Origin: Ktedonobacteria bacterium
GTDB lineage: Bacteria; Chloroflexota; Ktedonobacteria; Ktedonobacterales; JACDGC01
DNA length: 34,655 bases
Assembly: GCA_027459705.1 (NCBI GenBank)
Contig: DAIDHM010000238.1
Span: 1-34,655 of the forward strand
Direction of reading: 5' to 3'
In this document: positions 1 through 7,145 of the stretch, piece after piece
Layout of the letters: every line of letters starts with the position of its first letter
How positions within the stretch are numbered: the first letter of the stretch is position 1
Position numbers and translations under genes: made by a program
The notes under the pieces: model-generated
The model's database searches: none
What the model was told of the DNA's origin: nothing
What the model saw: the letters and a program-made list of their open reading frames with translations, nothing else

Positions 1-1
1 G

Positions 2-334
2 ACCCCTGCCGCCGCGAGTGGGTCGACCATCGCGACCCTGAGTAGCCTGACGCCAAATAGTTCCGCCAGCTTCACGATTCCCTCGAATCAGGACCCCGGC
101 GTGGTGGTGCGGCTCGCCAATGGCAATGTCGTCGCCTTCGACGCGACCTGCACGCATCAGGGCTGCCCCGTCAGCTATGATCCAAGCTATAAATTGCTGC
201 TCTGCCCTTGCCATGGCGCCGCGTTTGATCCTTCGCAACAGGGCGCGGTCGTCCAGGGACCAGCCGTGTCACCACTTCAGACCGTCGCGATCAATGTCAA
301 TCAACAGACTGGCAACATCACGCTTCAAGCTTAG
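2..334 (+). CDS. Rieske [2Fe-2S] protein, C-terminal part (5' truncated)
   Basis: The frame is open from the window edge to the TAG at 332-334, so only the last 110 residues are visible. They contain both Rieske cluster boxes, CTHQGC and CPCHG, separated as in bc1/b6f-type Rieske domains: Cys-x-His and Cys-x-x-His bind the 2Fe-2S cluster, and the extra Cys in each box can form the stabilising disulfide. The usual Ser after CPCHG is Ala here; in bc-complex proteins that Ser hydrogen-bonds the cluster and raises its potential, so a lower potential is possible (inference). The N-terminus, where a Tat signal or membrane anchor would lie, is outside the window, so assignment to a quinol:cytochrome c/plastocyanin-type complex or another oxidoreductase is open. 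Confidence 0.9.
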   Translation, partial: TPAAASGSTIATLSSLTPNSSASFTIPSNQDPGVVVRLANGNVVAFDATCTHQGCPVSYDPSYKLLLCPCHGAAFDPSQQGAVVQGPAVSPLQTVAINVNQQTGNITLQA

Positions 335-344
335 CATCTAGAAT

Positions 345-390
345 GAGAGCAGACCCGATCAGAATGCATATCCTGATCGGGTCTGCTCTC
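345..390. terminator. Bidirectional hairpin between Rieske and Lon genes
   Basis: Perfect 18-bp inverted repeat: left arm 345-362 (GAGAGCAGACCCGATCAG), 10-nt loop, right arm 373-390. It sits between two convergent genes and can fold on either transcript. There is no T-tract on either side, so it may act as a Rho-independent-like barrier or a 3'-end stabiliser. Confidence 0.75.
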
Positions 391-421
391 GTCAAGTGAT
401 AGGATGTATCTCGTCGCGCCC

Positions 422-3001
422 TCAAACTGGCTGTTTGATTGCGCGTGACGCGTCGCCACTCAGCTGCATATGCCCATCCTCCACATCGGCCGCTGGCTCC
501 AATGCCGCCTCCAGCGCCTCGCGGGCATCTTGCACGGGGATGAAGGTGACTCCTTCGCGCAACTGTGCCGGGAAGTCCTCCAGGTCTGGCTCGTTGCCAT
601 GCGGGCAGATGACCGCCCGCATGCCGTTGCGCTGCGCGGCCAGAGCTTTGTCGCGCAGCCCGCCGATCGGCATGACCTTGCCACGCAAGGAGATCTCGCC
701 GGTCATCGCCACATCCGACCGCGCGCGCCGCCCCGTCGCCAATGAGACCAGCGCTGTCACCATTGTGACGCCCGCCGAAGGTCCGTCTTTGGGCGTGGCG
801 CCCGCGGGTACATGAATATGGACGGCCTTCCCCGCGAAAACATTGGGATCAATTCCCAGCATCACCGCGTTCGATCGCACATAGGTCAGCGCCGCCTGTG
901 CCGACTCGCGCATGACATCGCCGAGTTGGCCGGTGAGGATCAGCCGCTCTTCGTGGCTAGGCATCATCGCTGCCTCGACGAAGAGCATCTCTCCCCCATA
1001 AGGAGTCACGGAGAGCCCCGCCACGACCCCGGGCCGATCAATGCGCTCCAGGGCCTCATCGGGCGCAATCGGACGGCCCAGGAACTCGCGGAGGCGGTCA
1101 CGGGTCACGGTAATCGGAGTCGCCTGTTCTTCAGAGATCATGCGCGCGACTCGTCGGCAGAGATCGGCCATGCGGCGCTCTAATCCGCGCACCCCGGCTT
1201 CGCGCGTATAATCGCGGATGACATGCAGCAGCGCATCATCATCCAGCACAATTTCTTCGTGCTTCAGCCCGGCCGCCGCGATCTGCTTGTTGAGCAAGTA
1301 ACGCCGCGCGATATGCATCTTCTGCTCCTCGGTGTAGCCCGAGAGTTGCAGCACCTCCATGCGGTCGAGCAATGCCGCAGGGATTGGCTCCAGTGCATTG
1401 GCCGTGGCGATGAACATCACCTGCGAGAGGTCGAAAGGGACATCCAGATAGTTATCGCGGAAACTATGGTTCTGCTCTGGATCCAACACTTCCAGTAACG
1501 CGGAGGAGGGATCGCCGCGCCAGTCTGCACCGACTTTATCGACCTCATCCAACATGAAGACTGGATTCCGACTTCCGGCTCGCCGTAACGATTGGATGAT
1601 GCGCCCCGGCATCGCGCCAATGTAGGTGCGCCGATGTCCACGGATCTCCGCTTCGTCCCGGATGCCGCCCAGGGACATGCGCACAAATTCGCGTCCGAGT
1701 GCGCGCGCGATGCTCTGGCCTAGCGAGGTCTTGCCGACACCCGGCGGCCCCACAAAACACAGGATCGGTTCACGCGCTGGGGAAGAGCCCGCGACTCCGC
1801 CCTCAGTACTCTGACGCTCATCTTTCAGTCGCCGTACCGCCAGATATTCCAGGATCCGATCTTTGATCTTCTCCAGGTCGTAGTGATCTTCATCCAATAC
1901 CTGGCGAGCATTGGCCACATCAATCGTCGTCCCGGTCGTTTTGTTCCAGGGCAGCGAGACCAGCAAGTCCAGATAGGTGCGAATGACCGAATATTCTGGC
2001 GAGGCAGTCGGCAACTTCTCCAATCGCGACAATTCACGCCGGGCCTCTTTGAGGGCCTCCTCTGACATACCGGCCTCGTCAATACGCTGGCGTAGATCGT
2101 TGATCGAGGCCTGTTCTTCGCTCTCTTCGCCCAATTCCTTCTGAATTGCTTTGAGTTGTTCGCGAAGGAAATATTCGCGCTGGGCCTTGCCCATCTCTTC
2201 CTGGGCCTCGTTCTGGAGGCGCTTGCCAATTTCCAGCACTTCCAGTTCACGCGTCAGGAACTGGTTGAGCCGTGTCAGCTTCTCACGTGTGGAATCCAGT
2301 TCCAGCAATTCCTGGCGCAGGTGCAGATCCATGCGGGTGGTTGTCGCGATGAGATAGACGATCTGCAGTGGATCATCCAGGTTCATCGCCGCCATCGACA
2401 ATTCATCTGGCAGGTCCTGCACGAGATTGACAAGGCGCTGGAAGAGCGTGACCGCGTTGCGTTGCAGCGCCTCAATTTCCACCCCGTGTTCGATGGTCTC
2501 TGGCGCGACATGAATGCGTGCCATCAGATATGGCGTCGCCTGTACATATTCATCAATCGCGATGCGGTCCAATCCCTGGACCACGATCTGCATCGTCCCA
2601 CCGGGCATGCGCAGGAGCCGCGCGATCCGCGCGACGGTGCCAACCCGATAGGTATCATCTGGGCCGCCCTGCTCAACCTCCGGATCGCTCTGCGCGAAGA
2701 GTCCGATTAAGCGATCACCACGCATGGCATCATCGATGAGCTTGATCGAGCGTTCTTGGCCGACCCCCAGCGGAACAACAGCAAAGGGAAAAACGACCAG
2801 TCCGCGCAACGGCACAATCGGGAGGATGTCAGGTATGGGCACACGGTCGCGTACGGCCTGACCCTCATCGTCGATCACGACGTGTTCCGTGGTCGACGAT
2901 GGGTCTTCAATGGGAATCTCAACATCAATTGGAGGAAGATCTGCTTGGCCGCCTGATTCTTCATCGGATGGCATGCGATCGTGTGTGGGTTCTTCAGGCA
3001 T
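422..3001 (-). CDS. lon: ATP-dependent protease Lon (copy 1)
   Basis: 859-residue LonA-type AAA+ serine protease, degrading misfolded and regulatory proteins in the cytoplasm. Visible parts in order: an N-terminal LAN substrate-recognition region beginning around the ILPIVPLRGLVVFP segment, a coiled-coil stretch, Walker A GPPGVGKT at residues 418-425, Walker B with D485-E486, and the S16 protease domain with catalytic Ser742 in PKDGPSAG and Lys785, exactly 43 residues apart as in E. coli Lon. The open frame extends to 3103, but the ATG at 3001 has a GGGAGG site 8 nt upstream and overlaps the hsp20 stop by 8 nt, so I take it as the start. It is the last gene of the zinc-ribbon/hsp20/lon operon. 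A second, clearly different Lon is encoded at 22643. Confidence 0.96.
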   Translation of the reverse strand: MPEEPTHDRMPSDEESGGQADLPPIDVEIPIEDPSSTTEHVVIDDEGQAVRDRVPIPDILPIVPLRGLVVFPFAVVPLGVGQERSIKLIDDAMRGDRLIGLFAQSDPEVEQGGPDDTYRVGTVARIARLLRMPGGTMQIVVQGLDRIAIDEYVQATPYLMARIHVAPETIEHGVEIEALQRNAVTLFQRLVNLVQDLPDELSMAAMNLDDPLQIVYLIATTTRMDLHLRQELLELDSTREKLTRLNQFLTRELEVLEIGKRLQNEAQEEMGKAQREYFLREQLKAIQKELGEESEEQASINDLRQRIDEAGMSEEALKEARRELSRLEKLPTASPEYSVIRTYLDLLVSLPWNKTTGTTIDVANARQVLDEDHYDLEKIKDRILEYLAVRRLKDERQSTEGGVAGSSPAREPILCFVGPPGVGKTSLGQSIARALGREFVRMSLGGIRDEAEIRGHRRTYIGAMPGRIIQSLRRAGSRNPVFMLDEVDKVGADWRGDPSSALLEVLDPEQNHSFRDNYLDVPFDLSQVMFIATANALEPIPAALLDRMEVLQLSGYTEEQKMHIARRYLLNKQIAAAGLKHEEIVLDDDALLHVIRDYTREAGVRGLERRMADLCRRVARMISEEQATPITVTRDRLREFLGRPIAPDEALERIDRPGVVAGLSVTPYGGEMLFVEAAMMPSHEERLILTGQLGDVMRESAQAALTYVRSNAVMLGIDPNVFAGKAVHIHVPAGATPKDGPSAGVTMVTALVSLATGRRARSDVAMTGEISLRGKVMPIGGLRDKALAAQRNGMRAVICPHGNEPDLEDFPAQLREGVTFIPVQDAREALEAALEPAADVEDGHMQLSGDASRAIKQPV

Positions 3002-3569
3002 CGCTTTCGCCTCCCTGGCCTTCAGGCAGCGGTGTTTCTTCTGGCCCCTCAGGGCCTGAGGCATCGGTTGACAACGATATCGCCTCGCGATGGCGCGCGT
3101 CAATCGCCGGTCCCGGCTGCACGCGCAAGCGATCAGGAATATGTTTTGGCAGATGCAGGCGCAAAAAGCCGTTATGATAATTGGCCTGCGCCTGGTCGCG
3201 ATCGATCGGGTACGGCAGGCGGATGACCGCTTCGAAGGGACCGTAGCGGATCTGGGCTTCGTGGAAGCTCACGCCCTCCTCCACCTCATCCTCGCGGGTG
3301 CCGCTGACCACGACGGCATCATTGTAGAGCGTCACTTCAATGGCGTCTTCCGCCATACCCGCGATTTCAATGCGCACGATGTAGGCGTCACTCGCCTCGT
3401 GGATATCCATCGGCGGCCGCCAGGCAGCGGGGCGACGCGACATGCTCATACCCATCGTCGTCCCACCATGCGCTTGCCGTACGAAATCATCTACCATATA
3501 TTGATAGTGCTGATGCAGCGTCTCTGCTCCCTCAAGCTGGAATAACACTGTTCGGTAGCGCAATCGCAT
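2994..3569 (-). CDS. Small heat-shock protein, Hsp20/alpha-crystallin family
   Basis: 191-residue small heat-shock protein, an ATP-independent holdase that keeps unfolding proteins soluble. The alpha-crystallin domain covers about residues 50-142 and ends in the conserved NGFLRLHLPK segment (133-142), corresponding to the A-x-x-x-n-G-v-L motif. The acidic, Gly/Pro-rich tail of some 45 residues is longer than in typical bacterial family members. It lies 23 bp after the zinc-ribbon gene and overlaps the start of lon by 8 nt, so holdase and protease are made from one transcript and the pair probably handles the same damaged proteins (inference). Confidence 0.93.
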   Translation of the reverse strand: MRLRYRTVLFQLEGAETLHQHYQYMVDDFVRQAHGGTTMGMSMSRRPAAWRPPMDIHEASDAYIVRIEIAGMAEDAIEVTLYNDAVVVSGTREDEVEEGVSFHEAQIRYGPFEAVIRLPYPIDRDQAQANYHNGFLRLHLPKHIPDRLRVQPGPAIDARHREAISLSTDASGPEGPEETPLPEGQGGESDA

Positions 3570-3592
3570 AGGGTGGCCTCATCTTCAGCAAT

Positions 3593-3823
3593 TCAGACCT
3601 CAGTGGTGGCGCCGGACCATCCGGTCGCTTCGACTTCGCCAGTTTTGATGGCGTGGTCACACTCGTGGCAGATATAGGAAAACTCCGAATGTGTATCTTC
3701 GAGCACGTCGGTGTCGACGATACGGGCTTGCGAGCGTGGCGTCATCTTGCCACAACGTGAGCAGTGTACGAAGATGGCAGTGCGCGTCACTGTCCGTAAT
3801 GTCCCAAGAACATCCTCTTCCAT
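3593..3823 (-). CDS. Small zinc-ribbon protein heading the hsp20-lon operon
   Basis: 76-residue soluble protein of unknown function. Two CxxC knuckles, C21-x-x-C24 and C52-x-x-C55, should bind one Zn2+ and form a small zinc ribbon. The open frame extends ten codons further upstream, but the ATG at 3823 has a GAGGAG site 8 nt before it and is preferred. Being first in the operon with hsp20 and lon, it may be a stress-related adaptor, an RNA- or ribosome-associated factor or a redox/heat-sensitive regulator. None of these can be decided from the sequence. Confidence 0.75.
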   Translation of the reverse strand: MEEDVLGTLRTVTRTAIFVHCSRCGKMTPRSQARIVDTDVLEDTHSEFSYICHECDHAIKTGEVEATGWSGATTEV

Positions 3824-3883
3824 TGTAGAGCTCCTCTCGCGACCGGCGCTCACCCATCATATGGGATCATCGCGCCACCTCAA

Positions 3884-3925
3884 AGTATGCCACGCAGTGA
3901 AGTCTTGATTCAAGACCCTCTCAAG
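3884..3925 (-). promoter_or_regulatory. Promoter of the stress operon with CTTGA/TCAAG operator-like repeats
   Basis: On the minus strand TTGAAT (plus 3908-3913), an 18-nt spacer and CATACT (plus 3884-3889) form a plausible sigma70 promoter. The -35 lies inside the palindrome GTCTTG-ATT-CAAGAC (3902-3916), with a further TCAAG at 3921-3925. CTTGA (3904-3908) and that TCAAG are 12 nt apart; the HspR operator HAIR has CTTGAGT-N7-ACTCAAG, that is 11 nt between the same pentamers. Confidence 0.45.
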
Positions 3926-3991
3926 ATTGTGGCCAGATAGTGAGGAGAACGCGTTGGCTCTGGTGGTTTTAGGCAATACACGCTCCCGCTA

Positions 3992-4021
3992 TTGATAAGT
4001 TCCCCTCTTGCCCTTTATAAT
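3992..4021 (+). promoter_or_regulatory. Sigma70-type promoter of the roadblock/GTPase operon
   Basis: TTGATA (3992-3997), an 18-nt spacer and a perfect TATAAT (4016-4021). The start point would be near 4028, leaving a leader of about 47-56 nt before the roadblock gene. Confidence 0.75.
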
Positions 4022-4074
4022 ACTTGCCCGGAAGGAGCACGCGTTCATATCACTGTTATGGGCGCGGCTGCACG

Positions 4075-4587
4075 GTGAAGCGGATGCCAGGTGACCAGAT
4101 ACCGACTGATGGGGTGCGCGATCGTCTCGCGAGATACGCGGACGAGGTGGGTGCTCGGCAGGTCTTGCTGCTGGATCGCGGTGGATTTGTCATCTGTGCG
4201 GCGACCGGTCCGGGTGAGACGATGGAGCCAGTGACGATAGGCGCGGTCGCGGCCGGCACCTTCGCGGCGGCACGGGAATTGGCGGCGCTGTTTGGGGAAA
4301 GCGAATGCCAGATGATCTTCCAGCAGGGCGCGCAATTAGGGGTGTTTACCCTGGCAATTGCCGATCGTTGGTTTTTTATCACCGCTTTCGATCGTCAGGC
4401 CCATGTTGGGTTGGTGCAGGTCCTGGCAACACAGGCCGCTGGCGATCTCGCGCCGTTGCTCGCGCCCTATGCGGAAACCGATGACGCGCGCGACGTGATC
4501 GCCAGCGAGGCTTTCCGCGCTGATTTCGATGATGCTCTCGACCGCATCTTTCAGGATGATCTGTCCACGCCCACTGGAGGCGCATGA
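4075..4587 (+). CDS. Roadblock/LC7-domain protein (MglB-like)
   Basis: 170 residues if the GTG at 4075 is used; ATG 4084 is an alternative and no strong ribosome site decides between them. A TTG-initiated frame from 4024 would begin upstream of the predicted transcription start and is rejected. The protein has the roadblock/LC7 pattern: an N-terminal helix, the LLLDRGGFVICAATG strand pair, a long central helix rich in Ala (GAVAAGTFAAARELAALFG), then the QLGVFTLAIADRWFFITAF strands. Such proteins act as GTPase-activating or scaffold partners of MglA/Ras-like GTPases. The next gene encodes exactly that partner and overlaps its stop codon, which supports a co-translated regulator-GTPase pair. 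Confidence 0.85.
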   Translation: MKRMPGDQIPTDGVRDRLARYADEVGARQVLLLDRGGFVICAATGPGETMEPVTIGAVAAGTFAAARELAALFGESECQMIFQQGAQLGVFTLAIADRWFFITAFDRQAHVGLVQVLATQAAGDLAPLLAPYAETDDARDVIASEAFRADFDDALDRIFQDDLSTPTGGA

Positions 4588-5162
4588 TGGCCCTGATCAA
4601 CACCGCGAATCGTGAGATCCAATGCAAGATCGTCTATTATGGCATCGGCAAATCGGGGAAGACGACCAATGTCGAGTATATTCATGCGCAGACTCCCGAA
4701 ACTTCACGCGGCAAACTCCTCTCCGTTGCGACTGAAGAGGAGCGGACTCTGACCTTCGATTTCTTGCCGCTCGATCTGGGTTTGATCCATAATTTTCATG
4801 TGCGATTTCATCTGTATTCTGTGCCTGGCCAGGTGCGCTATGAGCGCTCCCGGCTGGCGATCCTTCGCTCGGCGGATGGCATCGTGTATGTGGCGGACTC
4901 ACGACGCGATCGCCTGGAAGAAAATTATGGCAGTCTCATCGAACTGGAAGCCTTCATGCAACAGATCGGGCGGAATATGGCCGAATTCCCGCTAGTCATG
5001 CAGTGGAATAAGCGCGATATGCCGGACGCGCTTTCGGCTGCGGTCCTGGAACATTATCTGAATCGACGGGGGGCACCCAGCTTCGAAGCGGTGGCGCTGC
5101 GCGGCGAGGGGGTTTTCCCGACACTGCGTACCGCTTGCCGCCTGGTGATGGCGCGGCTCTGA
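4584..5162 (+). CDS. MglA-like small Ras-superfamily GTPase
   Basis: 192-residue cytoplasmic GTPase. P-loop GIGKSGKTT begins at residue 20, the switch-II region reads VPGQ (80-83) in place of the eukaryotic DxxGQ, as in the MglA branch, and the base-recognition motif is NKRD (142-145). There is no lipidation or membrane signal. The start ATG-ATG (4584, 4587) overlaps the TGA of the roadblock gene; GGAGG at 4576-4580 is 6 nt from the second ATG, so the product may start one codon later. In Myxococcus MglA and MglB set cell polarity and gliding direction; in other bacteria such pairs serve polarity, surface motility or unknown signalling, and here the output is unknown. Confidence 0.9.
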   Translation: MMALINTANREIQCKIVYYGIGKSGKTTNVEYIHAQTPETSRGKLLSVATEEERTLTFDFLPLDLGLIHNFHVRFHLYSVPGQVRYERSRLAILRSADGIVYVADSRRDRLEENYGSLIELEAFMQQIGRNMAEFPLVMQWNKRDMPDALSAAVLEHYLNRRGAPSFEAVALRGEGVFPTLRTACRLVMARL

Positions 5163-5192
5163 ATGGCGCCTGCACATCCAGTGGTAGTTGAC

Positions 5193-5201
5193 TGGTATAC
5201 T
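5193..5201 (+). promoter_or_regulatory. Possible extended -10 promoter before the DUF4388 gene
   Basis: TGGTATACT fits the extended -10 pattern TG-N-TATACT, with no good -35. It lies in the 136-bp gap after the GTPase gene and could give the next two genes their own transcript. Confidence 0.35.
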
Positions 5202-5298
5202 TTGTCGGCAATGGGCCACATGACGGCATTGGGTGAGGATGCTGAAAGCGCCGCCATCGCGAGCAGACGATGGTGGCAGAAGTCGGACGGGAGTGCCG

Positions 5299-6186
5299 AT
5301 GACCAGGGGTTTGTTGCACGAGATTAAACTGCATGAACTGATCCAGTTCATTGGATTGAGCGATCGTACGGGCGTGCTGGAATTGACGCCGCTGTATCCC
5401 AGACGTCATCGTCCCGCGCAGATCCCCACAGGCCAGATCTTCTTTCGCGAAGGCCTGCCACATGCGGCTTTTGTCGCCGATCGCGTTGGGCAGGCCGCGG
5501 CGGAGAATCTCTTTCTCTGGGAAGCGGGATTCTTCGTGTTTCACGCCATCCAACCGAACGATCTTCCTCCCGAGAACATCACTCAGGAGGTCGATGGTAG
5601 TGAGAGTCTGTATAAATCACAATCCCTCGTCTTTCGCGGCGTCAATCGCATGCACCAGTGGCATGTGGCTCGATCATTGGTGCCCACCTTGCGAGCCGTG
5701 CTGCAACCCAAGCCGCCACAGGCTGGCGCCTCCCCCTCCCCGCTAGATGAGCGCGACCCCGCGAGCCACCTCCTGGCGCTCTGCGATGGCTACCGTCAGA
5801 TTGACGCGCAAGCTCAGATGCTGGGGTGGGGACGGTTACGCTGTCGCGAGGTCGCGGCGCGGTTGCTGGCCGACGATTACGTCGTCTATGGCCCGATGAG
5901 TATGGGCGAACAACTCGTCCGCGCGATTGCTGAGCTAGCGCTGCCGACCCTGGGGATTGCCGCTGATCTGTTCTGTGATGACGCGCTGCGCGCCTGCGGG
6001 ATGGCGCCTGAACACATCGGCCAGATCCAGCAATTCGCTATCATGCAGGTCCAACAGGTGATCAGTGAGATGGAAGCTGACGTAGGCGAGACGCTCGATC
6101 CCATGCGCGCCGAGGCCCTGGCGCGTCATCTCTGCCATGGGTTGCGCGTGCCGTATGTATCGCGCGCTGAGGTACGACATGTTTGA
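5299..6186 (+). CDS. DUF4388 (PATAN-like) domain protein
   Basis: 295 residues from ATG 5299, chosen because GGGAG lies 6 nt upstream and the DUF4388 domain starts at once (MTRGLLHEIKLHELIQFIGL). The frame is open from a GTG at 5233 but those 22 codons look like leader. Residues 1 to about 110 match DUF4388: a Leu-rich first helix, SDRTGVLEL, then GQIFFREGLPHAAF. Such domains occur in response-regulator-like and gliding/polarity-associated proteins and are thought to bind partner proteins. The remaining 180 residues are mostly helical and not recognised. The position after a roadblock/GTPase pair suggests an effector or adaptor of that GTPase (inference). Its stop overlaps the next start by 8 nt. 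Confidence 0.75.
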   Translation: MTRGLLHEIKLHELIQFIGLSDRTGVLELTPLYPRRHRPAQIPTGQIFFREGLPHAAFVADRVGQAAAENLFLWEAGFFVFHAIQPNDLPPENITQEVDGSESLYKSQSLVFRGVNRMHQWHVARSLVPTLRAVLQPKPPQAGASPSPLDERDPASHLLALCDGYRQIDAQAQMLGWGRLRCREVAARLLADDYVVYGPMSMGEQLVRAIAELALPTLGIAADLFCDDALRACGMAPEHIGQIQQFAIMQVQQVISEMEADVGETLDPMRAEALARHLCHGLRVPYVSRAEVRHV

Positions 6187-7024
6187 ACCAGCACTGGGGA
6201 GCTATAGTCCCGCGGGGATCTTTACCTGGCACCAGCACGTGCGGGCGTATGAGCCGGGCCTCTCTGATCGGTTGGGTCCAGGGAATCTGTTGCGGTACTG
6301 TGAATTGGTTGCCAATGCGGCCTCCACCGCCGCTGGATTTGGCGACCAATGGTATGTGGGGCGCGGCGAGGGATGGGTGGTCTATCGCCAGACGCTCGAA
6401 TTAGCGGCGCCCGCTCATACCGCTGATCTGTTGGAATTGAACACCTGGGTTCAGTCATATACGCGGGTCTCGGCCCAACGTAATTATCACTTGCGTCTCG
6501 CCGCGACTGGCGCGACGGTCGCTCGTGCCGCCACGACCTGGGCATACATCGACCGCGCGCGTCTCCTGCCGCGCCGCATTCCTCAGGAGATCCTGACGAA
6601 TATACCTCTGTATGATCGGTCATGTCTGCCCGATCGCCCGGCATGGGGGATGGCGATAATCGATGCCCCACTGGCGACGGCGAGTTGGCGCGCTCGCATC
6701 TACGAAGCTGATCGCCTGCGCCACATCAATAACTGTGTCTATAGTGACTGGCTGCACGAAGCGGCGTCACTGGCGATGGCGGAGTGGCGTACCCGCGACG
6801 ACGCGCTGGGGGCGATCTGTCAGCGCTCATTGTTGCCGCGCCGGATGACGCTCCACTATCTCCGTTCAGCGGTCCCCGGCGATCAGGTGGTGCTGACGAC
6901 CAGCCCCGCCCGGGTCGGATCGTGTGGCCTTGTCGTAGATCAGCGCATCACGCTGGCCGACGATCCCACCGCGCTGCTCGTGTCTGGGACAGCGAGCTAC
7001 CTCGGCATGGCAAGGCAAGCGTGA
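6179..7024 (+). CDS. Acyl-ACP thioesterase-like double-hotdog protein
   Basis: 281 residues from ATG 6179 (TGAGG 6 nt upstream; overlaps the previous stop by 8 nt). Two hotdog folds are arranged as in the FatA/FatB acyl-ACP thioesterase family. The second carries the signature HINNCVYSDWLHE (182-194), matching the plant/bacterial pattern HVNNxxYxxWxxE, with the catalytic Asn and His visible (H182, N184/N185). The expected reaction is release of a free fatty acid from acyl-ACP or acyl-CoA in the cytoplasm. The family is normally free-standing, and its coupling to a DUF4388 gene and a polarity-type GTPase pair is unexpected; a link to membrane lipid adjustment is possible but speculative. Confidence 0.8.
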   Translation: MFEPALGSYSPAGIFTWHQHVRAYEPGLSDRLGPGNLLRYCELVANAASTAAGFGDQWYVGRGEGWVVYRQTLELAAPAHTADLLELNTWVQSYTRVSAQRNYHLRLAATGATVARAATTWAYIDRARLLPRRIPQEILTNIPLYDRSCLPDRPAWGMAIIDAPLATASWRARIYEADRLRHINNCVYSDWLHEAASLAMAEWRTRDDALGAICQRSLLPRRMTLHYLRSAVPGDQVVLTTSPARVGSCGLVVDQRITLADDPTALLVSGTASYLGMARQA

Positions 7025-7145
7025 ATGTGTCGGCTCTCTTGATCTCGAACCGGCCAGCGCCATATACTCAGGAATAAATCGCAGGTTGGTGGATCAGCGC
7101 AAGCCAGGTTCGCCAGAAGTCCTGCTATAAGCCAGGAGCCAGATT

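Noticed and set aside
4058-4078. Six-codon upstream frame (MGAAAR) whose TGA overlaps the GTG of the roadblock gene
   Set aside because: The nearest GGAG site is about 20 nt away, too far, so translational coupling is not supported.
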